DNA of 64,000 nt from Ustulina deusta (lineage: Eukaryota > Ascomycota > Sordariomycetes > Xylariales > Xylariaceae), in assembly GCA_023159155.1 (NCBI GenBank), contig JAJNNX010000065.1:62001-126000 (forward strand), read 5' to 3'. The translations under genes and the position numbers were made by a program. Below, one piece after another: positions 7,884 to 18,938 of this stretch. Below the pieces are notes generated by a model. The model was given only the letters and a program-made list of their open reading frames with translations, did not search any database and was not told the origin of the DNA. Each line of letters starts with the position of its first letter. The first letter of the stretch is position 1.

Positions 7884-10343
7884 ATGACTTCCATGCCGGC
7901 GCTGGGTGTCGGGAGCGGGAACTATGGCGCCGACAGTGGCCGCGAGAGGGGCGCGAGGAGGAGAAAGCTAGCTGCCATGGCCGGTAGTGTCTATCGGGCT
8001 GGTGCCGTAGCCGTGAACGAGATCAAGGAGTCTTACAACCAGACGAGGTCGAGTGAGATCGACTCCCTGGAGACTTCCAAGATCACCATCCCGGGGTCCT
8101 TTCCTGACGTTGCCATCGTCACCAGGGGGAACGAGCAGATGGTTTTGTTTCCCTCCTATGCCAAGCGGCATGTTAAGGCAGAGCCGAGGCAGTTTGCTCG
8201 TCCCGGCGGGCCGCCACCTCCTTCGAGCATCGACATGAATGAGCAGGAGTACTGGCGGCAGGAATGGGCTCGATATGAGGACGAAAAAGCCATCATAGAT
8301 GTGGACGTACGGGGGTGGATATACAACCCCCATCGAGGTCCCATGACGCGACGCAATCGAGTCCTCATTGGGCTAGCGAGGCAGCTAAGCGGCATTCCAG
8401 CCCCCAGAGTCCAGCAAACCGACCAAACATCAAATGGCGATTCATCTTTCTCCAGCATACATCACCAGCATGAAGAGGAACGCGAGAGACAGAGTATCGC
8501 ACGCGAAGCTCAAGAGATTGAACGCAGGGGGCGTGCCGAAGAAGAAGCCGCACAGCAGGGTGATTACAGCGAAAGACCTAGAGACGAAGCTTCTGAGGAT
8601 GAAGGCGATAGATACAGGCATCATGAAAGCAGAAGCCCGACACCACCTACATTGCCTACAAAGACGAATACAGTTGGAGGTTCCACCCTCAGCGAAGCGG
8701 AACTAGCCGTTGCCAATGCGAATTTGATGGCGCGAATCGGACCCTTCATGACAACGCCCTTGGTTGAGGTGCCCATCACCCTCTTTTTCTATAACGATAC
8801 CCAATCTCAGTCACGCACAGTCATGACCAACGATTCTGGCCACTTCATCATTCGGGCAGCACTCGATTTTATACCCACCCATGTTCGAGTCTTGGCAAAC
8901 GAAGATATTTCCTGCACCGAGACTATACAGGTCATCGAGCCCCGAGGTATCAGCCTAATCAGTGACATTGACGATACTATCAAGCGCTCGAATATAGCTC
9001 TGGGGGCCAAGGAGATCTTTCGAAATACTTTCGTGCGTGAGCTCAAAGATTTAACGATTGATGGGGTTCAGGGTTGGTACAATAACCTACACGACATGGG
9101 CGTAAGAATACATTATTGCTCCAATAGTCCGTGGCAACTTTACCCCGTTCTCGCCACCTATTTTAAGCTTGCCGGCCTGCCACAGGGCTCGTTGCACTTG
9201 AAGCGATACACCGGTATGCTTCAGGGGATTTTCGAGCCCGTAGCCGAACGAAAGAAGGGGACGTTAGAGAAGATCATGAACGACTTTCCAGAGAGGAAGT
9301 TCCTCCTCGTGGGAGACAGCGGCGAGGCCGACCTGGAGGTATACACCGAGCTAGCCATCGCCTATCCCGGCCGAATTAAAGGGATTTTTATTCGAGATGT
9401 CACCACACCCGAGCGACCAGGATACTTCGACGCGGCGTACAATATCGGCGAAAGCCGCAATGTCTCTAGAATCACGCTGAACCGTCGAGATCAAAAGTCT
9501 AGGAGCAGTTCAAGAGATGACCCAGAGAGGAGGCCAGCTCTTCCCCCTCGTGACACAGCCGTATCCAAAAGTGAAGGCCCCGTGATGGGTGACTTGATAG
9601 ACCTGTCGGATGACCCAGCGCCAATATACCGCACTCAATCGGAATCCGCCGTTCTGGGCGCAGAGCAAACACCGAATCAAGGAGCGCAGACTGCAAACCC
9701 GCGGGCCCGCAAGCCTCCCCCTAAGCCGGCGAAGCCCTCGGCCCTGCAGAGTGCTCAGACGATCCCGACTGTGTCCACCAAGGATACCAGCACCAACGGT
9801 CGAAAGATGTCTCCTGCAGCACCCCTACCCCGCCGGTCATTTACAGGCTCAGAGCCATCGACCAAGTCCCTACCTCTCCACCCCCTGTCGCAGATCCACA
9901 ATTCCTCCGAGCAGACAGTCGAGCTCGGCCCAAACCCACCCAACCGCTCCACTAAGCCCGGTGAACATACAAGAATGAACGGCGCACCCCCGCCGCCTCC
10001 TCCCCGCCGCCGCGGTACGCCTTCCAGCATGCCGAGCCCGAGCCCGCACCTAATGCCCATCAGACGTCGAACAGGGGACTCAGACATCGACTCAGACCTT
10101 CCTCCTAGCATTACAGCAACAAGAAGCAGTAGTAGTCCCGGGACTACGACGCCGCCGAGCCCGAGCCAGGGACCCCTGAACAAAAAAGTCGAGCTCTGGC
10201 GACGTCGTCTGGAGCGCGCACAGGATACGCTCTCCCAGCACGGCGTGCCGCTGTACACGTGGCGGCGCGGCGAGGACGTGGTCGCCGAGGCCGTGGGCAT
10301 CGTGAGGGAAACTATGAGGGAACTGGGGATGCAGCAGCGATGA
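7884..10343 (+). CDS. app1: App1-type phosphatidate phosphatase (DUF2183)
   Basis: Yeast App1 is a Mg-dependent phosphatidate phosphatase that makes diacylglycerol at cortical actin patches and binds endocytic proteins through proline-rich motifs. The frame is a single exon of 819 codons. The core contains ISLISDIDDTIKRSN with the catalytic DxDxT at residues 361-365, then GVQGWYNNLHDMGVRIHYCS, SPWQLYPVLATYFKLAGLP, FLLVGDSGEADLEVY and a GRIKGIFIRDVT block, all standard for the family. The N-terminal part has KLAAMAGSVYRAGAVAVNEI, a Glu/Arg-rich linker and a beta-strand-rich segment before the catalytic core. The C-terminal third is Pro/Ser-rich with PPPPPPRRR and ends in a conserved helix (VELWRRRLERAQDTL). 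The ATG at 7884 is the first in frame, but the frame stays open far upstream, so the true start may be in an earlier exon. The gene converges on drs1. Confidence 0.92.
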   Translation: MTSMPALGVGSGNYGADSGRERGARRRKLAAMAGSVYRAGAVAVNEIKESYNQTRSSEIDSLETSKITIPGSFPDVAIVTRGNEQMVLFPSYAKRHVKAEPRQFARPGGPPPPSSIDMNEQEYWRQEWARYEDEKAIIDVDVRGWIYNPHRGPMTRRNRVLIGLARQLSGIPAPRVQQTDQTSNGDSSFSSIHHQHEEERERQSIAREAQEIERRGRAEEEAAQQGDYSERPRDEASEDEGDRYRHHESRSPTPPTLPTKTNTVGGSTLSEAELAVANANLMARIGPFMTTPLVEVPITLFFYNDTQSQSRTVMTNDSGHFIIRAALDFIPTHVRVLANEDISCTETIQVIEPRGISLISDIDDTIKRSNIALGAKEIFRNTFVRELKDLTIDGVQGWYNNLHDMGVRIHYCSNSPWQLYPVLATYFKLAGLPQGSLHLKRYTGMLQGIFEPVAERKKGTLEKIMNDFPERKFLLVGDSGEADLEVYTELAIAYPGRIKGIFIRDVTTPERPGYFDAAYNIGESRNVSRITLNRRDQKSRSSSRDDPERRPALPPRDTAVSKSEGPVMGDLIDLSDDPAPIYRTQSESAVLGAEQTPNQGAQTANPRARKPPPKPAKPSALQSAQTIPTVSTKDTSTNGRKMSPAAPLPRRSFTGSEPSTKSLPLHPLSQIHNSSEQTVELGPNPPNRSTKPGEHTRMNGAPPPPPPRRRGTPSSMPSPSPHLMPIRRRTGDSDIDSDLPPSITATRSSSSPGTTTPPSPSQGPLNKKVELWRRRLERAQDTLSQHGVPLYTWRRGEDVVAEAVGIVRETMRELGMQQR

Positions 10344-10858
10344 TAGTAGGATATGAGACCTGCGGTGAGGGAGTCAGGGTGAGGAAAGGCGCTAGAATAA
10401 GAGGGCAGTGAAAAATGGGGTTGACTTAACTCACTTGCCTTATTCTGACTGCGCCGCAGGCTACCTACATATAGATTCATCAAATACGTGATAAATAAAA
10501 TATCTCATGCATAAATGTTGATGTGTAGTATATATATATATATTATATGCCACGGACCCGTGCGTACACAAACACACACATAGACCTACAGAAAATTCGA
10601 CTCGAATATACCCGTAGTCATGAGCTCGCGTCGCAGACGACTCGCGTTGATTGATTATCTCTTAGGTAGGGAGTCGCTTTCGCTTTTTCCTCGTCATCGT
10701 TTACAGGTACCTACCTATCCATCCATAGCTGTGTGCTACCTACCTACCTATGTATGTCTGTCTAGTAGGTAATGTGGGCATGCATGCATGTATAAGTAGG
10801 TAGGTAGGTAAGGGGCAGATATCACCCTTCAAGTTCACAGCCTAACCCAAAAGCTTCC
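10344..10858. other. convergent intergenic spacer of app1 and drs1
   Basis: This is the shared 3' region of two convergent genes. It holds an alternating TA run at about 10528-10546 and a dense TAGG/CCTA cluster at about 10705-10812. No gene is seen. Confidence 0.6.
10705..10812. repeat. TAGG/CCTA cluster
   Basis: Tandem CCTA, TAGG and related ATCC and ATGC units, including CTACCTACCTATG and TAGGTAGGTAGGTAAG. Confidence 0.65.
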
Positions 10859-13313
10859 TCACCTTCTCTCCCTACCAGCCTTCCCCTTCCCAGAGACCTT
10901 AGTCGAGGCCTTAGCTCCAGGTCCGGGCGCCTTCTTCTTCGTCTTCGATTTATCCTTGGCGAAATTCAACACGGCACCCTTACCCGCCCGTTCGGCGGCG
11001 CCCTTCTTCCACATCCGTGCCCCCGCGGCGCCCTTGGCATCCTCCTTATGGGCGGACCGGGCATCGAGTTTCTTCTTGTCCTTATTACTCAGCTTGCCAC
11101 CGCCCTTCTTCTTCAACGCATCACGGAACCCGTTGAGTTCGGCGCGTCCGGCTTCTTTCGCGGCCTTCTTGTCGGCCTGGGTCTCAAACCAGGTGCGTTT
11201 CGGCCTGGCTTTGATCTCGTCCTCGTGTACCACCATGTTCTCGCCCTTGCGGATCTGCATCTCGGCCTGCGCGAGCTGGCGCTCCTCTTTCTCCTCCCGA
11301 GAGATGGCCACGATCTCGTCTTCCAATTCCTCGATGCGCGCGTGCCATCCGTCCGCATCCGCAGGCTCAATGATGAGGCTGCTGATCTTAGCGCCCTGGG
11401 ATTTCCCTGCCTTCACGGCCGCCTTGACGACCTTGCGGTCTGGCTCTGCCGCTAGCGTGATGGCTACACCGGAGCGGCCTGCTCTGGCTGTACGCCCGAC
11501 ACGATGCACGTAAATATCAAGGGTTTGGGGGGCCTCGTAGTTGATGACTGTGTCGACGCCCTTGATGTCGAGCCCGCGGGAGGCCAAATCGGTTGCCAGG
11601 AGGAAGCCGACCTTGCCGTCGCGAAAGGCTTCAACGCTTGTGATACGCTAAGTACACGTTAGACGGACAGACATACAGAACGAACGCACCAATCATCTGG
11701 GAGAAAATAAGCAAACATACCTGGCTCTGGTTCATGCTGCCGTGAAGCTCGGCACAGGACAAGTTGAACAAGGCAAAGATAATACGCGCCCGATGGGCCT
11801 CTTTCTTCTGCCGGAAGAAGATGATGACGCGCTCCGTATGCATCGTCTTGCAAATGTGAATGAGATACCCCATCCGCTTCTCCTCCCTGCCGGGCCGTAA
11901 CCTCACGAACTTCTGCTCGAGCTTGTCGACTGTTTTCTTCTGTGAATCCACCATCACTCGCACGGGCTTGTTCAGCCCTGCACGGATAAGACGGTCGACG
12001 GATGAAGTCATGGTAGCCGAGAAGAGCATGGTCTGTCGCGACTTGGGCAGCGTCATGAGGATCTCGTTCAATTCGTCGGCGAATCCGTCTTCCAGCATGC
12101 GATCAGCCTCGTCGAGAACGAGAATTTCAATCGAGTCTGTCGCAAAGCTGGCCGAGTTGCGCATATGATCGATAAATCGCCCAGGCGTGGCGATGATGAC
12201 ATCGGGGCGTAAGCGCAATTCTGCCTCCTGCACCTTCAGACTCAGACCGCCGACTGCTAGACAAAACTTAATGTCCGTGTGACCAGCCAGCTTCGTGGCC
12301 ACGGCGTGACATTGAATGGCCAGCTCTCGTGTTGGTGCCAAGATGACAACTCGACTAGTAGGTATCTTGTTCGGCCTGTAGAGCAACCGCTCCAGTATGG
12401 GTACGACGAATGCGGCTGTCTTACCCGAACCCGTCACGGCACCACCGACCAAGTCCTTACCTTCTAGTGCAAGCGGTATCGTCTTGGCCTGGATGGGAGT
12501 AGGGGTGTTGAAGCCGACGGTGTTCAGGCCACGCAGTATAGGGCGGGAGAGTGACATGGTTTGAAAGGACGACTTCCCACTCTGCTTTCCTGAAGTCCTC
12601 TTATCTTCAGGGGCGAAGAAGGCTTCTCTTTTAGCCGCCTCTTCAGGGTCTTCCTCGTCGTCTGTGACGTCGGACTGGTCCATATCGCCGGGGTGGTCGA
12701 CAGGCGTCGCGACAGAGTCACGATCCGAGGCTGCATCGTCGTCTTCCCCTACATCGCCATCCCCCTCCTCTTCCTCTCCTCCTTCGCCGGCAGCTTCGTC
12801 TCCCGACTCGTCGTCCGAAGCAGCGCCCATACCAAAGCCATCTTCGGCCAGCACTTCGTCGTCCTCGTCGTCCAGGTCGATGTCGTCGTCCCCGTCTTCG
12901 AGCTCGAGGTCGCTGTCCTGCTCAGGTTCGGGTTCAGGCTCGGCTTCGTTTTCGGCCGTGCCTTGCTTGCCCCTCCGCCTCCGCACGATCTCGTCAACGT
13001 CGACTGCTTTCTTTTGTGCAGCGCCATTCATCGCCTTCCGCGCCCCTCCGAAGCCCCAGCCCTCGAAGTCCTCTGTCCTGAAGTCTGTCGTCTTATCCTC
13101 GGCAAATTCAAATTCAGAGTCCATGGCGCCATCGTCCTCGTCTCTCTTGCCCCAGAGGCCATCCTCGACGTCGTCATCGGCCGGGGCGCCTTTCCTGGAC
13201 TTTTTGGACTTCTTTTTCGGCGGACTTGGCCCAATGACTTCTTCGTGATCGGGAATCTCGTCGTTGTCTGACAAGGTATATATGAAATCATCCGCTTTCC
13301 TCTTTGACGCCAT
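10859..13313 (-). CDS. drs1: DEAD-box ATP-dependent RNA helicase Drs1
   Basis: Drs1 is a nucleolar helicase needed to process 27S pre-rRNA and assemble the 60S subunit. The exons are 13313-11721 and 11647-10859, joined [12 protein letters not shown], giving 793 residues. The order is: [20 protein letters not shown], a lysine cluster ([11 protein letters not shown]), a long acidic Glu/Asp region, then the helicase core. Visible motifs are Q ([14 protein letters not shown]), I (TGSGKT, about 295), Ia (PTRELAIQ), TPGR, DEAD (401-404), [17 protein letters not shown] and [10 protein letters not shown]. The lysine/alanine-rich C-terminal tail is typical of nucleolar helicases. I chose the ATG at 13313 because [10 protein letters not shown] is the usual fungal start; the frame stays open upstream to 13430, which I take as leader. 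The 73-nt intron has donor GTATGT and acceptor TTAG. Confidence 0.95.
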
Positions 13314-14127
13314 GATGTGAAAAAAGGAAGGTGTCTGTCTAGTCGGGAAAACGGCGGTGGTCTGGCGAGAATCTGCTACAGCCACGGCCTCGCCAATGGT
13401 TGCGAGCTCAATTGAGATGGAAATCCCCAAATAATTATTTTTTGCGCCGGGCGGTGAAGTTCAATGCCCCGCACAGCGGAAAGTTACCGCGCGCCAAGGA
13501 GAAGGACGTGCCTACCTTGTTATATAGGTAGTTACATGTCAACCTCGATAGTAGGTTATCTAGCCCCGATCCAGCGGTACCTAGGTACTTAACCTACCAA
13601 TTCCAAGGTTCCAACCTGCCAACACACATGGATTCGGGTGATGTCCAGCAGATGCTACCTTCGCTACCTAGGTGCCCTTTTGTATCCAACTACCTACCCA
13701 TCCACACATTCATGCGAAAATAAGTAAATAAAGATCAAATATCGTCATACGCATCAGGTCCAAAGATCTCCATCAGCTTGATAGACTACAAATAGCCGTC
13801 CCACGCATCCGTGTTCCGAATTCATTCACGACAAGGAAACGCAGTTTGAGTTATTTGACAGTAAATTGATGGTGATACCTAAATCAAGAATGGGCTTCGT
13901 ACTGCTGTCCAAGAACCTGATACTAGGTGGCAATAACCCATAGATAATTCCTGTCCCATCGTAGCTGAGCGTACACCTAAGCCCGTACTAGATAGTACAT
14001 ATTGCTGCTGCCTCTACGGACAGCCTGGGCGAGACGGCTTATACGACTCAGGCAGCCTTTAATTACATCTTATACAACCCGCGAAGCCGGGCAAATCATG
14101 CAGTCCGATGCCCTTTACATTCCAGCC
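13314..14127. other. intergenic, drs1 promoter side
   Basis: This lies between the start of drs1 and the end of the next minus-strand gene. It has TACCTAGGTA-type units at about 13510-13700 and no recognisable coding region. Confidence 0.5.
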
Positions 14128-14757
14128 TCAATAACATGTTGTTGTGGACATCGGCACCGCTTGTTGGATAGTCTCTCTTCGTCCCACGAGTCTCTCCCAT
14201 CTTCTCAGAACCATATGGTAGACGAGCCATTTCGCCTTTGCAAAATCAGGCGCAAAGTAGACGCCAAGTCTTTGGACGGCCGCGAGGGCCTCGCAGTTCA
14301 GGACCTGGGCGAAGACGAGCGGCCAGTCGGATCTCGCGGGCGCGTTCCCACAATCCACGACACGGCAGTCATCGGCCCGCATATTGGGCTCGCCGAGCTC
14401 GGCAATGGCGGCTAGCGCGATGCCGAGAAGATTGTATGGTCCACCCGCTGGCGCGTCGAGTTTAACCGTAATCCAGTATCGCAGGATCGACAGGCTGGTG
14501 TTGTGCTCGAAGCCTAGGGACTGGAGCGCTTCCAGGTAGCCCAGTGGCTCCCGGACGAGCGCAGCGATGAGGTCGTCGGGCTCCGTGTGGGCACTGCCTT
14601 GTAGGAATGGCACAAAGGGTTCTAGCTGTGTTGCAGAACCCCGAAGCGGCCCACATGGTCTGGGGGAACGAGGCCGCTGTTCATGCTGATAGTCGTGGCA
14701 TGGTTGGTTATGGTCTTTATCTCCGGTTTGGTAGGCAGGTGGGGTATGGCGGGTCAT
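14128..14757 (-). CDS. hypothetical protein, 209 aa
   Basis: I do not recognise the family. The frame is one exon with a coherent amino-acid pattern. A His/Pro/Gln-rich N-terminus of about 50 residues precedes a compact, probably helical part with LEPFVPFLQGSA, PDDLIAALVREPLGYLEALQ, SILRYWITVKLDAPAGGPYN, LLGIALAAIAELGEPN and FAKAKWLVYHMVLRRWERLV. No signal peptide or clear membrane span is seen. On its strand, a TATA-like AAATAAATA element sits about 60 nt before the ATG, suggesting a short leader and regulated expression. Third positions are GC-rich, which supports real coding. It could be a lineage-specific gene. Confidence 0.6.
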   Translation of the reverse strand: MTRHTPPAYQTGDKDHNQPCHDYQHEQRPRSPRPCGPLRGSATQLEPFVPFLQGSAHTEPDDLIAALVREPLGYLEALQSLGFEHNTSLSILRYWITVKLDAPAGGPYNLLGIALAAIAELGEPNMRADDCRVVDCGNAPARSDWPLVFAQVLNCEALAAVQRLGVYFAPDFAKAKWLVYHMVLRRWERLVGRRETIQQAVPMSTTTCY

Positions 14758-14812
14758 TGTTGAGTTCGAAATAGTGTGGTTGCCGTCGTTCTTTGGCGTG
14801 TGGACAAAGAGG

Positions 14813-14826
14813 GTATTTATTTAAGA
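14813..14826 (-). promoter_or_regulatory. TATA-like element upstream of the 209-aa gene
   Basis: On the minus strand this reads TTAAATAAATACCC, about 60 nt before the ATG at 14757. The spacing fits a core promoter with a short 5' leader. This is inferred from motif and spacing only. Confidence 0.4.
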
Positions 14827-17800
14827 GAGTGTTTAGAAGGGTACAACGGCTTCGCGCTGTACTTCCGCCCGCACGGCTGCGAGCTTTTCAAATATCCAAG
14901 ATTCGGAATTTCAAACAAGAAGTCAAAGGAGACCACGTGGGCATTTGGATGACTACTAGTTGAAGCAAGTCAGCGCAGGTCAGATTCGAGGGGGACCGGC
15001 TCATCTATATGGGCGTGAGAAAGATATTGTATGGTCTTGGTAGCTTTCCAGACACAGACAACTCGCGATGGAACAGTCGGCGATGGATATAGGTCGAGCC
15101 GTGCTTTCGAGAGTCACCTTGCCGACAACTAGACCTATGGAGAATACATCATCTGCTATTCTCCCGCTCTAGTTGATACTGTCAGTCGGATGGGATCGAG
15201 CTGCCGGCTGCGAAAGCAGGCCTTCTGAGCCGTTCTGCCGGAACGAAGAGGTGTGCGAGAAGAGCCCAGGCGACGATGGATGTGCGGAACAAGGTTGGGG
15301 GTGACAAGACAAAACCCCAGGTCGACGCTGTCATTCGAAAACACTTGGTCCCTCGGCTTGTGTCACTTTAGCCCAATCTCCGGTGGCTAACTTATTCCGA
15401 ACCATTCACTTGGGTCCTCCCTATGCTGGAGAGAGCTGTGCAAACTTGTATGACCATTCCCGAATCATATATTAGCGTTTGAATTCACGGATAAATTTCC
15501 CTTCCCATAGTTGTTGTGTACTACGCCATTTCATACCGAAGGGAGCCGAAACTCAAAGTAAGACTTTTTACCTAATATCACAACCTTAACAAGCTATAGA
15601 GAAGAGAAAAATTAGGGAACTTCGGGTATGGACTTTCGTCGTTATTAGATTATTCCGTCCTGTTAAAAGAATATGTATTATATAAAGCAAGGAAATTGAA
15701 GACACCCTATATCGCAACCTTAGCAAAAGCTACCTCCTGCTTACCTACTAGATAGTAGGTAGACAATAAATATCTCGGTGGTATTCAACATTCGCCTTGA
15801 CCTCAACCCCGTGTTTATTATGTGTAAACTATTCAAACGATGAGTTAAAATAAATCACATATTAATTAATAACGCGTAATATTTTGCTTTATAACATTAT
15901 CTGAAGCTTTCTGTTGTTTATTTACAATGCGAAAATGCAAAGTGTATGTTTGACATCAACATGTACACAGGTGAGGGAGTGTGTACACTTCGTAGTAAAG
16001 CAAGGGATGGCATGTGTGGCTTTCTACACCCGTGATCAAGCCTTAGAATGATCATATGAGTATAGTTACAAAAATTGCGAGCTGCTACACGTTTAAATTT
16101 TCTGTCAGGATTACCAGAGCATAGCTCACATAATTTAGGATTGAGGCAATGTCCGGTCTTAATACCTCATAGTATAGAGCACCAAGAGCTTTGCAAGTAG
16201 CATCCCATCCGGTGTGATTGCTCTTCACCTGGGCTTACTGGACCATTTGGAGGGTTATATTGTCACACTTGCTGCTACTGGAGACACAAGAAATGCCTAT
16301 GCTTATTACACATAAGGGAAGTTTCATCCGGATTTAGTAGAATATGTTCGTGGTTTAGTAAGGATGACACAGACCTTCTGCTACAACTCGATACTTCTTT
16401 ACTAGGCGTAGCAACCGCAATAGGAATTTGGGCGATTCCATACCATGAGAATGGTTTCTCACCTAACTTCAGCGATTAATTTCTCTTTCGGCAGGCGAGG
16501 GTGTTGAAAAACGCTTGATGATTAGGTATAACTACTCTCTTTTTTCTAAGTTTCTAGAGCGACACGTTAAAGAAGTCTGAACAATTGGTTTAAATGTACC
16601 GTAGGAATTTGTTGACTTAAACGATGCTCCTGTGAGTCTTTTCGTGAGACGAACGGAAAGCTTCGTCAATGTGATTTTTTTTAAGATATATGACCACCCA
16701 CTCGGGCAGTAATTAAATAGTGGTAGTAGAATTCGACCTTGCACTGATCAATAAAATAACCATGATACTTGCCTTATTAGTCAACAAAATAACTTCCTAG
16801 CCCTTCTTCGACGCACTATGTTCAAGTTCGTGAGCCCCTATTGGACTTGTGATCTTCGTGCCACGGGAGGTAATAGTCTACATTATGAGAACCTTGAAAT
16901 ATGTCTCGAACGGCGCCCTCAACAGCTTACATTGGAATACAGTGATGCATGAGAGCTACGGTGTCACTAACTTTTCGCTTAGTGTCGATTCAATGCTGAA
17001 GCTCAGGAAGCTCTTGCAGGTCATAGACCAAGCCACACAGGATTGCAAAGGGACAAGGATCTCAAGAGTGATTCTGACCTATACAATTTAGAGAGCAGAG
17101 CTGGCTTCGCATAGAAAATCTCGTACGCGTCCATTCTCAATTACGTGGGGAATAATACCCACGGGCGTTATTCATTATTCGTTTAGACCCAATAGCATCT
17201 TTGTTATTGAGCGTCAAGCTACTCTCACTAATTTCCCTTATCCAGGGCGATCTTGATAATCGCTTGGTATAACAAAAGCGACTGTTAATGGGAGGACTAG
17301 CCGCAGCACGATTAAAAGGAGCTCCGGGTCGTCTAGAGACCAAGCATCATGCCCTCGAGGTTGAGATAGGTACGTTGTGGCCCGAAGCACAGGTTCTGTT
17401 ATCACTCGGCCCCAACTACCTAAGGCATAAGCGATACCTGCCAGATGGGTATCACATACGCCAATTCAAAATCATATCGAGTGAGGTCAACTAAGTGGAT
17501 TTGTTCTCATGAAGTTGATACAACAAGACAAAGAGTTAAGCAGGTGCCAATTCTAAAACTAAATATCCATAAATAAATAATTTCTGCACGGAAGAATATG
17601 AATTGTTCCCATCGTCTTCTCACGGTTCAATTGTGATGTGAACGTCATTAGATACCGAATGCGGAAAGTGGGGCTTCCAAGCCTGCCTAGGTACCTACCT
17701 AGGTACATACTTAAGGTACTCTGAACAATACTCTGTTCCATTCCAGTTACGTCAGTACCAAAGATGGGCAAGCTGAATGATAGATTGAATCCACTGGGGA

Positions 17801-18582
17801 CCTACCGGCTGCCAAGAGAGCGCTGCAAACGTCGCTATTGACAGTCATTCCTCTATCGATTACGACGCCTCCGAACAGACTATGAATAAAGCAAGTGGCC
17901 CAGACATAAGTTACGACTGTAGTTACCGTACCGAGAGAAATTCACTTCAGACAAGAGAGAGGTCTTCACTCGAGAAGCGCTGCATCTGACCCCCCAATAC
18001 AGTAATGCTAATTTGGGTCGTGGATTAAGTAAGCCCCCATCTACATAGGCATCTAGACTACCGGGCTCTTAGACTTGCCAGTGACACCATGGTTAGCAAC
18101 TTAGTTTCTATCCATGGCGAAGGATGACGACCTGTTCATGCTTTACACCCGGCCTCTGTCAAGATGACAGTATCGATGTCCACTGCATTTGCCGATCCAG
18201 GCCTAGCGAGCCAAGCTACAGTGCTTGGGCTGTTTTGGTGGGCTTTGTGCTTTGTGTTTGTCGCCGGCGTGTGTTAGTGACCAAACCGATGACGTCGACA
18301 GTTGTTTCACGTCATCATTAAGTCTTCGACATGCAGCGACGCGTGCAGAGAGCTCCTTCAGCCCACTGAGACCCGACCTGCATCATCAACCGAACCCAAA
18401 GTACCCTCCTCCACCACGAGGTTCTTTTCGGGACAGGCCACCGCCGTGAAGTACCTGTCCGCCCCTCGGCGATACTATCCAGTGGGAAAATCAATTGGAA
18501 CAGCCCACAATGCGCAATGATGCAGGGCAGATGCTGTCACCTCCCCGGGCGAGATGAATCACTCCCTCCCTCGCTTTACAAG

Positions 18583-18588
18583 TATAAA
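18583..18588 (+). promoter_or_regulatory. TATA box candidate for the DUF5923 gene
   Basis: TATAAA lies about 350 bp before the ATG at 18939 and is followed by a pyrimidine-rich stretch that would form a long 5' leader. Confidence 0.35.
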
Positions 18589-18938
18589 CCCACCCCCTTG
18601 AGCTATTCTCGTCTGTACCTCGATGCCGGCTTTGTTCCTCATGCCCTGTCTCCGTCCTCCATATCACCAGAAGCCTGAAGGACTCTCCCCTACCCAGCTC
18701 ACGGTTGGGAGCTCGCGAGTCATCCTTATTATTATACCCCGACCCCGTTTCCTAGTATACCCACGCGTTCTCTCATCTCGTCGTTCTGTGATACCCAACA
18801 ACACACAACCGCAATCAACATCTCACACTCTGACCTGGAACTGGCAACTCTGTGTTTTTCGTCCCCTCTCTCTCCCCTGTTCTCATCTGTGACTACATAC
18901 GAGTCGGACGGAAAGCTTCCATCTGGATACAAGACACC

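Larger units (their letters stand above)
14758..18938. other. 4.2-kb gene-poor region, AT-rich in the middle
   Basis: No intact gene is recognised. The middle (about 15.4-17.7 kb) is AT-richer than the flanks and holds only short frames. Near 16190-16480 two adjacent plus-strand frames are open without a start (GVIALHLGLLDHLEGYIVTL, and a later one with TAIGIWAIPYHENG). They could be parts of a decayed gene, but I cannot assign a family. The last 700 bp are CT-rich and belong to the leader and promoter of the DUF5923 gene. Confidence 0.45.

Noticed and set aside
9755..10483. Minus-strand 242-codon frame
   Set aside because: It is antisense to the Pro-rich C-terminus of app1 and shows only low-complexity Gly/Arg/Val sequence.
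10956..11513. Plus-strand 185-codon frame
   Set aside because: It lies antisense to the last exon of drs1, whose helicase motifs fix the coding strand.
12664..13271. Long plus-strand open frames of 192-194 codons
   Set aside because: They are antisense shadows of the Glu/Asp-rich N-terminal region of drs1; low-complexity acidic codons read as Ser-rich or Val-rich in the opposite frames.
13314..13430. In-frame N-terminal extension of drs1 (39 residues)
   Set aside because: The extension has no helicase-family similarity, and [10 protein letters not shown] is the usual fungal start; more likely 5' leader.
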